DNA from: Plantago ovata
Lineage: Eukaryota; Streptophyta; Magnoliopsida; Lamiales; Plantaginaceae
Assembly (NCBI GenBank): GCA_028274465.1
Contig: CM051457.1
Span: forward strand, 71,646,496 to 71,710,495
Direction: 5' to 3'
DNA length: 64,000 nt
The translations under genes were made by a program, and so were the position numbers. A model generated the notes under the pieces. The model saw only the letters and a program-made list of their open reading frames with translations. It did no database searches and was not told where the DNA came from. Each line of letters starts with the position of its first letter. The stretch's first letter is position 1. Positions 43,005 through 54,500 of the stretch are shown in pieces.

Positions 43005-43106
43005 GTCTTTGTTCATAAGCATTTGGTAGGTACAATAGATTAGTTTTTCTTGTTTGGCATGAGACTCCTCTTTGTGTTGCATGTAGTTTGCATAGAGTCT
43101 AGCTAG

Positions 43107-43141
43107 TTGCTTGAGGACAAGCAAAGGTTCGGTTTGGGGAG
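43107..43141 (+). promoter_or_regulatory. GyC hairpin-polypurine module 4 (3' polypurine tract)
   Basis: TTGCTTG-AGGA-CAAGCAA (43107-43124) then GGTTTGGGGAG (43131-43141) directly before the 3' LTR start at 43144. This is the functional polypurine tract; the GCTYGAGGACRAGC hairpin ahead of a T/G-rich tract is, to my knowledge, common in plant Athila/Tat-type elements. Confidence 0.8.
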
Positions 43142-43143
43142 TT

Positions 43144-44630
43144 TGATGACAGTGTTTTTTACACTATCATTCGGTTCTTTTTCACCAATTTAGCTATCCT
43201 CTAGTGTGCATTTTAGTGCATTTTGTTAGAATAGTGTCACGTTTCCATTTTATTTGTTATTTTCAGGATTTAGGTGAAAATCGCACTTTTGGATATGAAT
43301 CATGGCGAAAAATTGAAGTTTTGGTGCAATGCGATCACCCGTGGTGTGTCAAGTAGTACCGGGACGTGTTTCCTGGCCTAAAGACGGTGTTTCGGAGCTC
43401 AAAACCATGCCCAAGGCCAAGGATAACATGAAAGATTCGGGATATCTTGTATGAGGCGGAAACGGTAGTTCATTGGTAGTTCGGATCAAGATTTTGGAGC
43501 CTTTGAAGTGAAATCTGGAAGTTCCATTTGCATAGTCTCAGTATTTTGGACATCCGTCTTTCATACGATATTGGATTGGGATGAGGTTAAAACCTCCATG
43601 TAGCTAACTCGAAGAGTTATCCAACAGTGGGTCTTACGTGCCAATCCGAGTTCGGACGCACCCGGAATATCGGTTTGAACTTGAGGAAAAACTGGCAAAC
43701 TTGTTGCCCGTGTCAGGCCGTCAGCCTGGTGTGTTACGGAAGCCCAGCGATATTTTATATATAAAGGTCGAATTTTTATATCGGAGATCATTATTTTACA
43801 GACTTAAACCCTAGAGCTTGTTCTGGGTATTTTTTTCTCTTAGAACCATTGTTTCTTAGCAATTTGGAGCACCAAGGTCGAGATTCGGACATCTTTTGAT
43901 CTCACCTTGCTAGAAACATGTGAGTTTAGCCATTCACCAGAGATTGACAACCCTCGGTGGTAACTTTGTATCTCACCTTTTCATACTCTATCTTTTCAAT
44001 TCAATGATGTTTTGATATATGATTGCCATTGTTGTTTATGATTTTGATATGAGTAGCTAAGCATCTAGTTGGTGATAGTATGTAAATTCGTAGCTAGGGT
44101 TCATATTATGCATGATTGAGTTTCTGAGTCTTTTACTTGTTTTATTGTTATAATCGAATCTTTGATCCGACTAAGCCAATATCTTCGTAGAAAAGTGTTA
44201 GAAACACTAGGACAATTCAAGATCATCGTTTTCAATATCTTCAATTACAAGTATTGCTTGAACTAAGACTGACAACCTTAGCCAAGTATTAGTATAGATA
44301 GGAAGCTTTAAAAATACACGTCTACAAATCTGTTTTTGGTATTTGTTAGTTCGAATTACTTTTAAAGCAGTACCAGTTGCACTTTCATGCATAATTAGAA
44401 CTTGATGCTTAGAATGAGCATACTATCACCAGCTCCCATCATATATTGTTAAGTCAAGCTAAGTCAAATTTGTTTTCTGAATTTATAATTTAGTTAAAGC
44501 TAGTTTAATCCCTAGAGATCAACACTCGAGGTCATCTTACCTTTGCACTATGTAATTTGTGTAGTTGTGAGTTGCCCATTGGCTAAAACAAATTTATTTG
44601 ATTGTTCGAGTCTGACAATCTCGTTCATCA
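43144..44630 (+). mobile_element. GyC 3' LTR (1487 bp)
   Basis: Matches 37631-39125 with scattered substitutions and a few small deletions, for example about 8 bases near 44485. It ends TTCATCA next to the ATTAC target duplication. Confidence 0.93.
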
Positions 44631-44635
44631 ATTAC

Positions 44636-44744
44636 TGAAAAGTAATAAGTACGTGCTGAGAATGTTTTTAGACACGAAAAAGTTTTAAAGACTATTCACC
44701 CCCCCCCCCCCTTAGTCTTTACTTGTTGTCTAAAGGGACCAACA
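44636..44744 (+). mobile_element. S4 3' LTR end (right of GyC)
   Basis: It resumes the S4 LTR: TGAAAAGTAATAAG, the AAAGACTA/TAGTCTTT hairpin around a run of about 14 C, and TCTAAAGGGACCAACA at 44744. Another S-family LTR piece starts immediately after. Confidence 0.85.
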
Positions 44745-45602
44745 GATAGTTTAAGAGAAAATCTATATGACAGAGTAGGTTGAGCTTTCTGAACTGTGAC
44801 TGCTTGCTGACTGATAACACATGTGACCTGCCTTGCTGAATCACTTTGCATTTTGGCTCAAACGTTCAAATTTGAATTTGAAGAGCATTAAATGCAAGGC
44901 ATGTCGTTCTGAAGACTGAAGCCGTAGAAGACGCCGCTGATAGTGACAATACAGCAAGGTAGTGACATCTCATGGCTAAGTCCTAGAATTCAAATTCAAA
45001 TGGCAGCATTGAAACACTATAAATAGAGGTCCTTAGGCTCTGGAGAAAGGTGTGTCAACAACGTGATCAAACATTCAATTGTGCTTACAAACCTTCAAAT
45101 CCTTCTCCATACTTACGAGCTTACTGATCCGTTCCAAGACTTAAGCTTGAAACAAAAGCTACTTCTGAAGAAGTAGAATAATAAAACTAAGAAATTAGCT
45201 AACAGATCTTTCCTCTAAACAACCTTTTAGGCGTGTTTGTCTGGGGGAACTAATCAAGCAAAGTTGTGCTGATTAAGTGTCCCAAGTTTGCTTGAGAACA
45301 AGGTTTTAGTTCTCTGGTTAGGTTGGAAACAAAGCAAGGGTGCTCTGGTTTCTGGGATTCTAGTTGATTAGGTGTTGTAAGGAAACTCATCATCTATTTT
45401 CATTGATTTACATCTTTACTTGCTAAACTCTGTTTGTCAAAGCACTTATTGTAAAAAGACTTCCGCACTCTGAACTGTAAGTACCAGTAATCTCATTACT
45501 GAAAAGTAATAAGTACTTGCCGAGAAAGTTTTTTGACACGAAAAAGTTTTAAAGACTATTCACCCCCCTCTAGTCTTTACATGTTGTCTAAAGGGAGCAA
45601 CA
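44745..45602 (+). mobile_element. S5 5' LTR, truncated at its left end
   Basis: It starts mid-LTR (matching 14560 onward) and ends TAAAGGGAGCAACA at 45602, two bases before a primer site. The TATA box is near 45018. A segment near 45225, where other copies have about 140 bases, is deleted. Confidence 0.85.
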
Positions 45603-45715
45603 AGTGGTATCAGAGCTGGAGGTTCTTTAACCTTCAACACTTAACCTAGATCCCCTTAGGTGCTTTCCGTAAATCACTTTCACTTGCTCTGGTTTGGTAG
45701 TTGTTTGCTGACAGG
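45603..45715 (+). promoter_or_regulatory. S5 leader with initiator-Met primer binding site
   Basis: TGGTATCAGAGC at 45605-45616, two bases after the LTR end, then a short C/T-rich leader to the gag ATG at 45716. It fixes the 5' border and the priming tRNA of the S family. Confidence 0.9.
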
Positions 45716-46849
45716 ATGTCTTTGGGAGATGCTCCCTTGATGAAGTTGGAAAACTACGAGAAATGGAGAAACAACATGATGTTGCATTTGGAAGCCATTA
45801 GTGATGAGATGATTATTGTCATTAATGATGGTCCACTAAAGATTACTAAAGTCGTACCATCTTTCCCGCACACCAAAAATGATTCTTCTGGGAAAGATAT
45901 ACCTGGTGGCGATCCAGTTGACAAAATTGTGGCAAAATCAAGAGAGGAATGGACTACAGATGAAGCCAAAAGATTTCGTCTTGATGGTCAAGCCAGAAAA
46001 ATTATCATTCGGTCTACTCCAGACACCATACAGTGCAAACTTTGGGGGTGCAAAGACTGCAAAAGATGCTTCGAAAATGGTTCAAGAATTGTGTGTTGGA
46101 TCTGACAAAACCAAGGAAAACAAATTTGAAGTGCTAAAGTTGAAGTTTAAAAACTTTAAACAAGGTGCTACTGAGTCACTAGAAGACTTGGACAGATTCA
46201 CAACTCTTATGAGTGAAATGGCTGCCTTAGGTTCTGGAAGTCTTTGTTCAGATTCTGAGAAGGTGAAAACCATTATCAGAAGTTTGAATCAAGAGTGGAT
46301 CCATACTCAAAATTTCTAGTATAACCAAGGAATGGCTAACATCACTCATACTGAGTTGTTCTCTCATCTTGTTGCTGTCAACTATGAGACAAAGCAAAGA
46401 GAAAATGTTTTTACTAAAAAAATCACAAAACATACTCTTGCTGCTAAGCCTTCTACTTCTGAAAAGAAGGAAGAAAAAGAGCCTGCTGATGAATCTGCTC
46501 TAGCAGTCAGAAACATGAAACATTCATCAGCAAGGAACTTGAAAGGCGAAAGACAAAAGAGAAGCTAAAAAGCATCTTGGCAACAACTATCACAAGTATA
46601 AGCCTGAAGCTAGCTCGCCGAACAAGCAAGCTCAGCACGCTACTTCTTCTGAAGAACCAGCGTTGGAAACGAAGTTTGCTTCTATTGCAAAAATTCTGGT
46701 CACTTCAAAGCCAATTGTCCCTTGCTCAAAGGCAAGTCTGCTGACAAAAGGAAGAAATTCAAAAAGGCTTTGATTGCTGAAGAAAAGAAGAAGCTTCAAG
46801 CTAAGATTGATGCTTTGTGCATTGATACGAGTTCTGAAGATAGTGAGAC

Positions 46850-47694
46850 CTATGAAGCACGGAAACGTGCATTTGGCCTGAGTTTCCGTGAAATACGTGT
46901 CCGAAATGGAAACGTGGAGGAAACTCAGTCAATACATTTCCTTGCTTGTTTAATAATTTTTTATTAATAAAAAAACAATTTTAACCCCAAAAACCTGAAT
47001 TGAGCGAAGTTCTTTTCTTTTCTGACTCCAAATAGACAGACAACAACTAGATGAATTCGATGGACTCCGACTACCTTGGCAACGCAGGTTTGAAAAGATT
47101 CATTTTGAGATGGATTCGGTGACTTGCGTGCAACTCATCTCAGGCTACATAGAGTCGCTGCCTCCCCTTGCCGATCTGATGCGAGAGTGTATGGATTTAC
47201 TCTGGCAGCCTTGGGCTTCGAAAATCCGGTGGATTTCGAGAATTGGAAATGGAGTGGTTGATCGTTTGACTAGATCAGTTGGGGAAGATCTGTCTGGGAG
47301 TGTACCACCCACTTTCCTCTTCTCCTTTCTAGCTTTAGATAAGACATAGGGGTGTTTTGGTCTTTTGCAATTCTCTTACCTTACAAAAATAACGTATGTC
47401 GGTTTGTGAGCTATTTTAATATTCAAGAGCTGTGTGTGTGACCAACTCTGGTTTGTGCCATTCAAATTCAAAGTGTGGGAAGGGACATGAAATGTTTTGA
47501 ATGTTTATCTTATTTGGTTATTTAAAGCCCGTGTGTTCTTTACATTTTTATAAAATTTAATATACATATTAAATATATTAAAAAAATATATAAAAAAGTA
47601 AACGTTTCCTCCACGTTTTCGTTTCCTATCTTTTTTGGATTTTGACGTTTCTACGCCTCCATCTCGTTTCAGTATTCGTTTCCGTGCTTCTTAG
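46850..47694 (+). mobile_element. Pack-type non-autonomous TIR element (845 bp) in S5 gag
   Basis: Ends CTATGAAGCACGGAAACG and, inverted, CTAAGAAGCACGGAAACG (17 of 18 match), flanked by the perfect 8-bp duplication AGTGAGAC (46842-46849, 47695-47702). A second inverted pair, GGAAACGTGGAGGAAAC, lies 60-100 bases inside each end, so the inverted ends are long but imperfect. The 8-bp duplication favours hAT; the long ends are more Mutator-like, so I leave the superfamily open. It carries a host-like RNase H fragment. Strand is arbitrary. Confidence 0.85.
47041..47349 (+). pseudogene. Captured RNase H-like domain fragment
   Basis: An open frame of about 100 residues inside the transposon. GLRLPWQRRFEKIHFEMDS, then VQLI, LMRECMDLL and IRWISRIGNGVVDRLTRS fit the C-terminal half of the plant RNase H-like family (usual pattern GL..AW..G....E.DS...V.LI ... 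I..V.R..N.VAD.LA). The N-terminal strands with the first catalytic Asp are missing. The source is either a host gene or a LINE; the family is common in both. Expression would need the element's own ends as promoter. Confidence 0.65.
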
Positions 47695-48981
47695 AGTGAG
47701 ACAGAAGATTCAGATACTGAGGAAGAAACAACAATGGATGTTGAAATCGGCAAAGAAGTTTGTGGAATTTCTATGAAAGCATTTCCAGATGTGTCGAATG
47801 TCGAATTCTGCCTCATGACGGATCAGGTAATTTCTCCAAACTCAAACTCTGATTCAGAAAGTGAAAATGAGATTGACCTTGATAGAATCCAAGGAGAAAT
47901 TGAAGGATTTGAGAAAACTCTGAGCAAACAGCAAGAGAAACTTCAGAATATTGAATTCTTAACAAAGCAGACTACTGAAAAGTATGTCGTGCTAAGTGCT
48001 GAATCAGAAAGGAAAGATGCTGAAATATTGCATATTAAGAATTTAATTGTTGAAGCCACAGTGAAAAATGCTCAACTCCCAACAGAATTGGAAGAATATC
48101 AGTCCTCAATTCTAAAGTTACTTGATGCGATACAAGAACTCAAAAAGATGAAGGTTAACTTCAAATCTGATGCAAACGCAAGTAATACACTGACTGAACT
48201 ACAAACTTATCTGAGAGACCCTTCTTAGAAAGAAGGTTTGGGTGCAACTTATGAAGGTGATGAAGTGATTCTCTTGAGTAAATACAAATCACCCATGACC
48301 TTTCTTTGTGCCTCTGATAGTAGTAAACCAAAACTCTATCAGATTGGTCAATCCAAAGTTGCTGAAAAACCCAACACTACTCCTGTAATTGAAAAGTCCG
48401 TTGTTGCTACTCAAAGTAACAATACCTCAAAAGGGAAACAGAATGCTCAAAAGCAGACTGTTAAGAGAGTTGCTGAAAAGCAATCGGTCAAACAAGTTGT
48501 TGAAAAGCAATCTGTTAAGAACAAAGGCAAGATTACTGAAAAACGTAATCAGAAGTCATTTGCTGACAAACTGAATGAAGTAAGGTTGCTGAGCAAAGAA
48601 CTCCGCGTGCTCCTAAAAGTGCAATTGGTTATAAGAATAAACAAAACCAAATTTTCCATGACTACAAGCAAAGTCAAAAAAGATACTTCAAGGATCAAAA
48701 CAAATTCAAGCCTAAAAGTGCTAACAACACTATGAATGCTAGGAATAGAAGGAACCTTTCTAGAAAGAACTTACTGAAAAGTATGTTCAGCAAAGAGAAA
48801 TCCCAAACAAGACACCACATCAAAAAGTGGATTTGAACAACAATGTTCAAAACACATTTGGTTCCAAACCAACTAGTTCCTCAGTAAGTAGGAAACAAGT
48901 CAAGATTGAGAAAGTCAAGGCTTGGGTTTCCACTGGACGCTTTCTTGAACATGTTAATGGACATCCTATTCTTGATGATTA

Positions 48982-49134
48982 ACTTGTTTGCTCTTAATTA
49001 TGCAGACTTCAACCACGGCGACAAACAATCCAATATTACATTTTGATAGTGGTTGCGGGAGGCACATGACAGGCGACAAGAAGAACCTTATAAACTATAG
49101 ACAATGGTGTAAAGGTCCAACAATAAGGTTCGAT
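48982..49134 (+). pseudogene. pol: S5 protease start, truncated
   Basis: The acceptor-like TTAATTATGCAG precedes TSTTATNN and the protease active-site region FDSGCGRHMTG, as in S1 and S3. Homology ends at AAGGTTCGAT near 49134, where C2-type LTR sequence begins with a 3-base overlap (GAT). Confidence 0.8.
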
Positions 49135-49722
49135 ATCAAACATGTCCCCAGTGGATGAATGACTGATCACATAATTAGTGGGAACTATGTGAATTATCAT
49201 TCATCCCAAACTCTCCCTAGTCGAAGCTCATCTCGGATGTAGGAGTCTGAATGAGGTAATTGAGATTAGTATGCGTGGAGTTTATACTTGTTAGAGAAAG
49301 TTTGTGTCGATCCCACGACCACGGAACGGATCATTAGAGCGAGTCCATGATGTTCCCATAACTGCGCATAGTTGTTCGAGAAGGATATCTGAACAGTGGA
49401 AGCACCCACCAGAGCTCCCATCGATGTATACTCTACACTGAAGTGTCTATGGGAATCAGAGTTGTGGAAGTGATGTCATTCGTCCTTAGACTCTCAGGTC
49501 TTTATCGTCACATATGTTGCGCCCTGATCTTTGGCTGAAACCAATGCTTACACCCTGAAATACGCTGTAGATACGGTCCAGCTGGAAACTTGGCGATATA
49601 CATAGGGTTGGTGATAGTTGGTCTCTAGAGAAGATTCATCTCTCATGTGTAGCATTAGAGAGAACTGCTCTAGTCGTTCCTAGTTGTGTTGGCAAAACCG
49701 CTGGCCAGCATACAGATATATT
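49135..49722 (+). mobile_element. Fragment of a C2-family LTR
   Basis: Homologous to 24717-25310 and 32540-33130 with many substitutions and small deletions. Landmarks include CCCAAACTCTCCCTAGTCGA, TCATCTCGGATGTAG and CGCTGGCCAGC. It lacks both LTR ends. It is more diverged than the two C2 LTRs are from each other, so it is an older copy. Confidence 0.85.
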
Positions 49723-51289
49723 TGTTGGTCCCATTAAACAACAAGAAAAGACTAGAGGTGGGGGGTGAATAGTCTTTTCAAACTTTCGTCGTTTAAAAAC
49801 TTTCTCAGCAAAGACTTATTACTTTTCAGCAATGAGTTTGCTGATACTTAACTTTCTCAGCAAGCACTTGTTGCTTTTCAGTAATGAGTTTTGCTGATAC
49901 TTAAAATCAGAGAGCGGAAGTTTTTGTACAATAAGTGCTTTGTCAGTAAGTGATAGTTTCAGCAAGTGAACAAAGTGACAGTGTACAGATAGATATGCTT
50001 TGTTGAAAACTAAATGCAGTAAGTAAATCACACAAACACTTTTATAGTGGTATCTGAGAGTGGCGTAATCTCTCAAGTAATCCACTTTGTCCTTTCTTGG
50101 ACTGAATCCACTAAGACAAGTTTGAGGTTCCTTACAACACCTATCTAGAGCGATTCAACAGAAACGAAAGCACACTTGCTTCGTTTCCAACCTAACTAGA
50201 GAACGAAACCTTGTTCTCCACCAAACTTGGAACTTTTAATAAGCAACACTATGCTTGATTAAGTTCCCCCTGAATTTCACGCCTGAAAGGGTGTATTTTC
50301 AGTTAGAGAGGTTTGGGATGAGATAAGTTGATCATAACTTATTCAGCTCCAACAAGTAATCTAAGAAACAAAACTTTGAATACTTTGCAGTAAACAAGTT
50401 TGATTGTTTCTGGTGTCAAGACTTGTTCTTGTTCGAAAGAAAGAACACTTAACTAATTTCTTAGCCGTGTATGTTCTACTTCTTCACAAGTAGATTTTTC
50501 AAGCTTTTAGTCTTGGAACGGATCAATGGCAGTAAAGAGTGTTTGAAGGAAATGTGAGTTTGAGCACAAGTGAGAGTTTGATCACGTTGTTGACACACTT
50601 CAACTCTTTGCCGAATGACCTCTATTTATAGTGAATCAAGGGAGCCGTTTGAATTTCGAATTCGGGGCTTTGTTACTTAAGATATCACTATCTTGCTTTT
50701 GTACTTTCAGCATCGTCCTTTATTTGTCTTCTAGTCTTCATGTCCTTCGCGTGCATGCTTTGCATTTAATGTTCATTTGAACGAGATTCAAATATGAACG
50801 TTGGAGCGCAAATGCAAGTACTTTCAGCAAGGAGGTCACATATGTTTTTCAGCAAGTGGTCAATCTCAGTTTCAGCAAGCACAACCTACTCTGTCGTTTA
50901 GATTTTCACTTATGCAAGATGTTGCTGAAGTTTCCACTTTCTGATAAACATGTGCCTTTGTAGATACCTATCTTCAGAAATCTTCTAGTCTTCAGTCTTC
51001 GAATTCTTCAAGTTTCTGAACGGTTCTAAATGCTTCAATAGTTTGTTTGTGTAAACAAAGTACATCATCAGCAAATGCTTCAATAGGTTGTTTTTCTTTT
51101 TAGAAAACAAGATACATCATAAGCGGTTAAAACACCTATCTAGCACCTACTCTAAGTCTTCAGCAAACGTTCCTCTTTTACAATGTCCTCTAAAATTCTA
51201 AATTCCTATGGACCTTAAGAGTACTAGTTACTGGACTATCCTTAATTTAGCATGGTTAATTGCTCATCAAAATTACAAGTTTCCTAACA
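49723..51289 (-). mobile_element. S6 3' LTR (1567 bp)
   Basis: On the minus strand TGTTAGGAAACTTG (51289) to TTAATGGGACCAACA (49723); a complete S-family LTR with clean TG...CA ends. The U5 hairpin GAAAAGACTA/TAGTCTTTTC is perfect (49745-49754, 49770-49779) with a six-C loop. The TATA box is near 50630. The polypurine tract AAAAAAGGGGGAAAT lies at 51304-51290. Confidence 0.92.
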
Positions 51290-51514
51290 AATTTCCCCCT
51301 TTTTTATGTTAGCAATCCATGACTAAATTAATTGTTACCCATTTAGAGGTTTCTGATGTTGAATAAATCAGTTGATTAATGCAAGCATACTTGAATAATA
51401 AAACAGTAAGCATAAGTAGATTGCATAATCAAAAACCAATAAGAGTCAAAAGCTTTATTGCTGATAGTTATGTTTCAGTAAGTTTACAAGAAAGTTCAGA
51501 GATAACTACACAAA

Positions 51515-54500
51515 TCAACAAACAAAACTAAACAAAGCTTTTACAAGGGACTTGGCTCTTCCAGCAGAAGATTTTCTCAGAATCTCCCTTAGACTCTTCT
51601 TAGCAAGCGCAGAAAATTCAACACAGTCCTTTTCGTAATCTTCAAGTAGCTTACGGGCTTCGAGCTGAATGATCCTTGCATTCTTGCAGGCGGTATAATG
51701 ATGTTTTTCACCATTCATTTCTTTATAGTGCAACACCCACAAGTGCATGCCCCAATTGCTGGCATGGAGAAGTTGTGTATCTGAAATTCCCTTGTTAGCA
51801 TGAATCTTCCTTAACCAGAGAAAATCTTCTTCTAGATCCTTGGCAGTGAGATAGAAATACTCATAAGGAATCAATCCATATTTCTTCTTTGACTTCTTGG
51901 TTAAAGGGTCAGAGTAATAAGCAACATCAATTGGTTTAATTAAATCAGGTTATTGCTTCATTTGCTTGCAAATTGATGTTCTTCTTACCAAGACTTCCAG
52001 ATTCAACCATCTCCCAACAATGTTTCTTGGGTAGGGAGGAGGATCCCTTTCGTTTCTTTTCACCTTCAATTCAATCCAAGTGTACATTTGATTTAGTACA
52101 GCAGTTGGAAAGAAATCATTTGCCAATACATCTTCCAGCTTTAAGATCCAGCAACCATGAACATTTCTGATCATATTTTGAGTTGTTTCCTCATTGCTGG
52201 TCTTTGTGTATTCAATGCCGGAGCCAATGGCAATGTTGGCTAGCCCCTTTTCTTCCTATCTTTGCCTTCTTCTTCTTGACTTTGCATTTTCTTGATCTCT
52301 TGCTGAAGATCTTGAGTCAGAAGAGAAATGTTTTGAGTGGCCAGACGGAGTTAGGGCTGTGATTGGTCTAACTCTTATTGCTTGAGCTATTGTCTGATTG
52401 TCATCATCATCATCATCTTCATTCAGATCTTGATGACTCTCAGTGTGACAGTATTCATGAGTTTCAGCAGAAGTTCTTCTCTTTTTCGAATTTGCTGAAT
52501 TCAACTCAGAATCTGTTTCAGCTTGTCTTTTAGAACTTTGCCCTCTTTCAGCAAGAGGTTCTATTGTCAATGGCGCTTCAGCAGGGGTTTTCTTTCTTAA
52601 AGATTTTCTTTGTTTATCTTCCCCCTTAGACATGGATTGCATCATTGGGTGAATGTGCAGAGAGAAAAATTCATTGCAATTTTCAGCAAGTTTACTTAGA
52701 CTGTTGTACTTAAGAATAATGTCTTGCTGATCAGCAGTTAGTTTGGACATTTCTTCTTTTATACTCACCAAGTTCTCCTCATGTCTGCGCACATTGTCGA
52801 CTTTTTCTTCAATGAAAGTCTGAGCCTTTTTCAATGCAGACTTTGCCAGTTTGAGTGCTTGACTGACATCTTCTTCATAGCTTTTGTGATGTAGACTTAT
52901 GTCTTTCTGAGCTATGGTAAGAGAAGTAGTGCGTTTCAGCACAGTAGCCAGTATTTTGCCGATGTCAAGCGGACTCTCAGCAAGCAGGACTTCCATTAGT
53001 GCCAAAATTCTTTGAGTAAAAGCCTCCACTTGTGGAAACGGCACTAAAGAAAGATTTAAGGAATGAACTTTAATCTCAGTAGCGAATTGATCATCTTTGG
53101 TCAGCAAAGGACTTCTTATATCATCTCCTACATCATTTTCATCATTAGGAGGAGGAATTGTAACCACTGCGGGTTCATCTTTCTTTGATTGATTGTTGTC
53201 ATTTGCTGAGAGATCTTCTTCGTCATCAGAATCATCAAGGCCAGCAACCTTGGTTCCTAAATCTGTAGCTTCATTCCCTTTTGGTTGAGTGGTTGTTGAG
53301 GGCAACGCTTGAGACTCAACAACTGGAGTTTCACCAGTAGTAACTTTTTATTGAGTGGTTGCTGAGGGCAACGCTTGAGACTCAACAACTAGAGTTTCAC
53401 CAGTAGTAAGTGGAAGGGAGGGGACTTCCGTATGCTTCACTCCTGAAGATTGAGCAATGTCTAGATTCTGCGTATGCCTTGCATGAATCTGTAGACTGTT
53501 TTGAAGTGCTCTTTGATAATCTTCATCCAATTCTTCATCTTCAAGATTTGGTTCAGTGACCTTGGCATCGAGTAAAGATAACTCGGCATCAGAAAGCTTA
53601 CTTTTACCTAATTTAATTTCAGCACGCTTTCTGGCGTACTCTTCTTCAGTTTCAGCAACTTGTTCAGTTGCTGGAGTACTTGTCTCAGCAGGAGCAGGAT
53701 TGGATTCTTGTTGCTGACTTGGTGTGTGATCAGCTTGCTGATTTTCAGTGTCATGACGTTCAGTCTCAGCAACTGTCAGTTTAAGTCCACCAGCATCAGG
53801 ACTAGGACCTTTATTATCATCATCGTCATCCTTTTTGTCCTTAGAATCTTTTCCTTCATCATCACTTGGATCTTTAGGAATGTTCTCATCTTCTTCTTCT
53901 TCATCATCGTCCGTCAGTATGACCAACTCAAGATGTTTGTACAGTGCGATACTTGTAACTTCCTCTTCTTCATTGATTTTGTGGGGATCAGCCACCCCGG
54001 GTACAAAGGAACCCTTGAGCATCACAGCTTGTTCAGCTGGAGAGGCACTCTTGAATTTAGCTTTCATATTCTCTCTGATTAGAGCAATCAGACTAGAGCT
54101 CATGAGCTGAGAATATGTCAACTCTTCTAGAAGTATTGAGTGCACAAACGTCTCGAGTTTCAGCAGAGAAAGTCGCTTTTTCTCGTTGGACAGATGGAGG
54201 TGAAGATCAGAAAAGTCCATCCTTCTGTACCTTTGCCAGTTGCTGACAGACTTAGCAACTCTAGTCAAGGTAGTTTTCTTGAAGTCTGAGTAAAGTTCCT
54301 CTGAACTTACTTTCGGATCTTCAGTGATGTGAACCACTTTAGTGGTCTCCTTTTGAGCCAGAAAAAGAATAAAATTAAGTTCAGGAAAGTTTTGGAGAAT
54401 AGTTTTAGAGTCAATAGCTTGAACATGATTTACCTGCTGATATTCAGCAAGCTCATGTTGCACACTTGTTTGTGCTGATACTATTTCCATTGCTTCAGAA

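Larger units (their letters stand above)
37631..44630 (+). mobile_element. GyC: non-autonomous Ty3/Gypsy element (7.0 kb) in the S4 LTR
   Basis: LTRs at 37631-39125 and 43144-44630 (TGATGACAG...TTCATCA) are flanked by a perfect 5-bp duplication ATTAC (37626-37630 and 44631-44635) inside S4 LTR sequence. The internal part holds a tRNA-Asp primer site, a short gag-like ORF, a palindrome array, four hairpin-polypurine modules and a nested hAT element, but no protease, RT or integrase. It must rely on enzymes from elsewhere. Confidence 0.93.
45716..48981 (+). pseudogene. gag: S5 gag, frameshifted and split by a DNA transposon
   Basis: This gives the true S-family Gag start: MSLGDAPLMKLENYEKW at 45716. 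A frameshift near 46045, a stop at 46317 and a frameshift near 46515 follow; then the zinc knuckle CFYCKNSGHFKANC (about 46677-46718). At 46850 an 845-bp transposon interrupts the acidic segment, and the frame resumes at 47703 with the coiled-coil region (ISPNSNSDSESENEIDL...), a stop at 48226 and further frameshifts in the lysine-rich tail to the end near 48981. Apart from the insert it parallels S1 gag along its whole length. Confidence 0.85.

Noticed and set aside
47041..47349. RNase H fragment as part of the S5 or a Gypsy pol
   Set aside because: It lies strictly between the inverted ends of the 845-bp transposon and has the plant RNase H-like (RVT_3-type) pattern, not the Copia RNase H pattern seen at 31830-32320.
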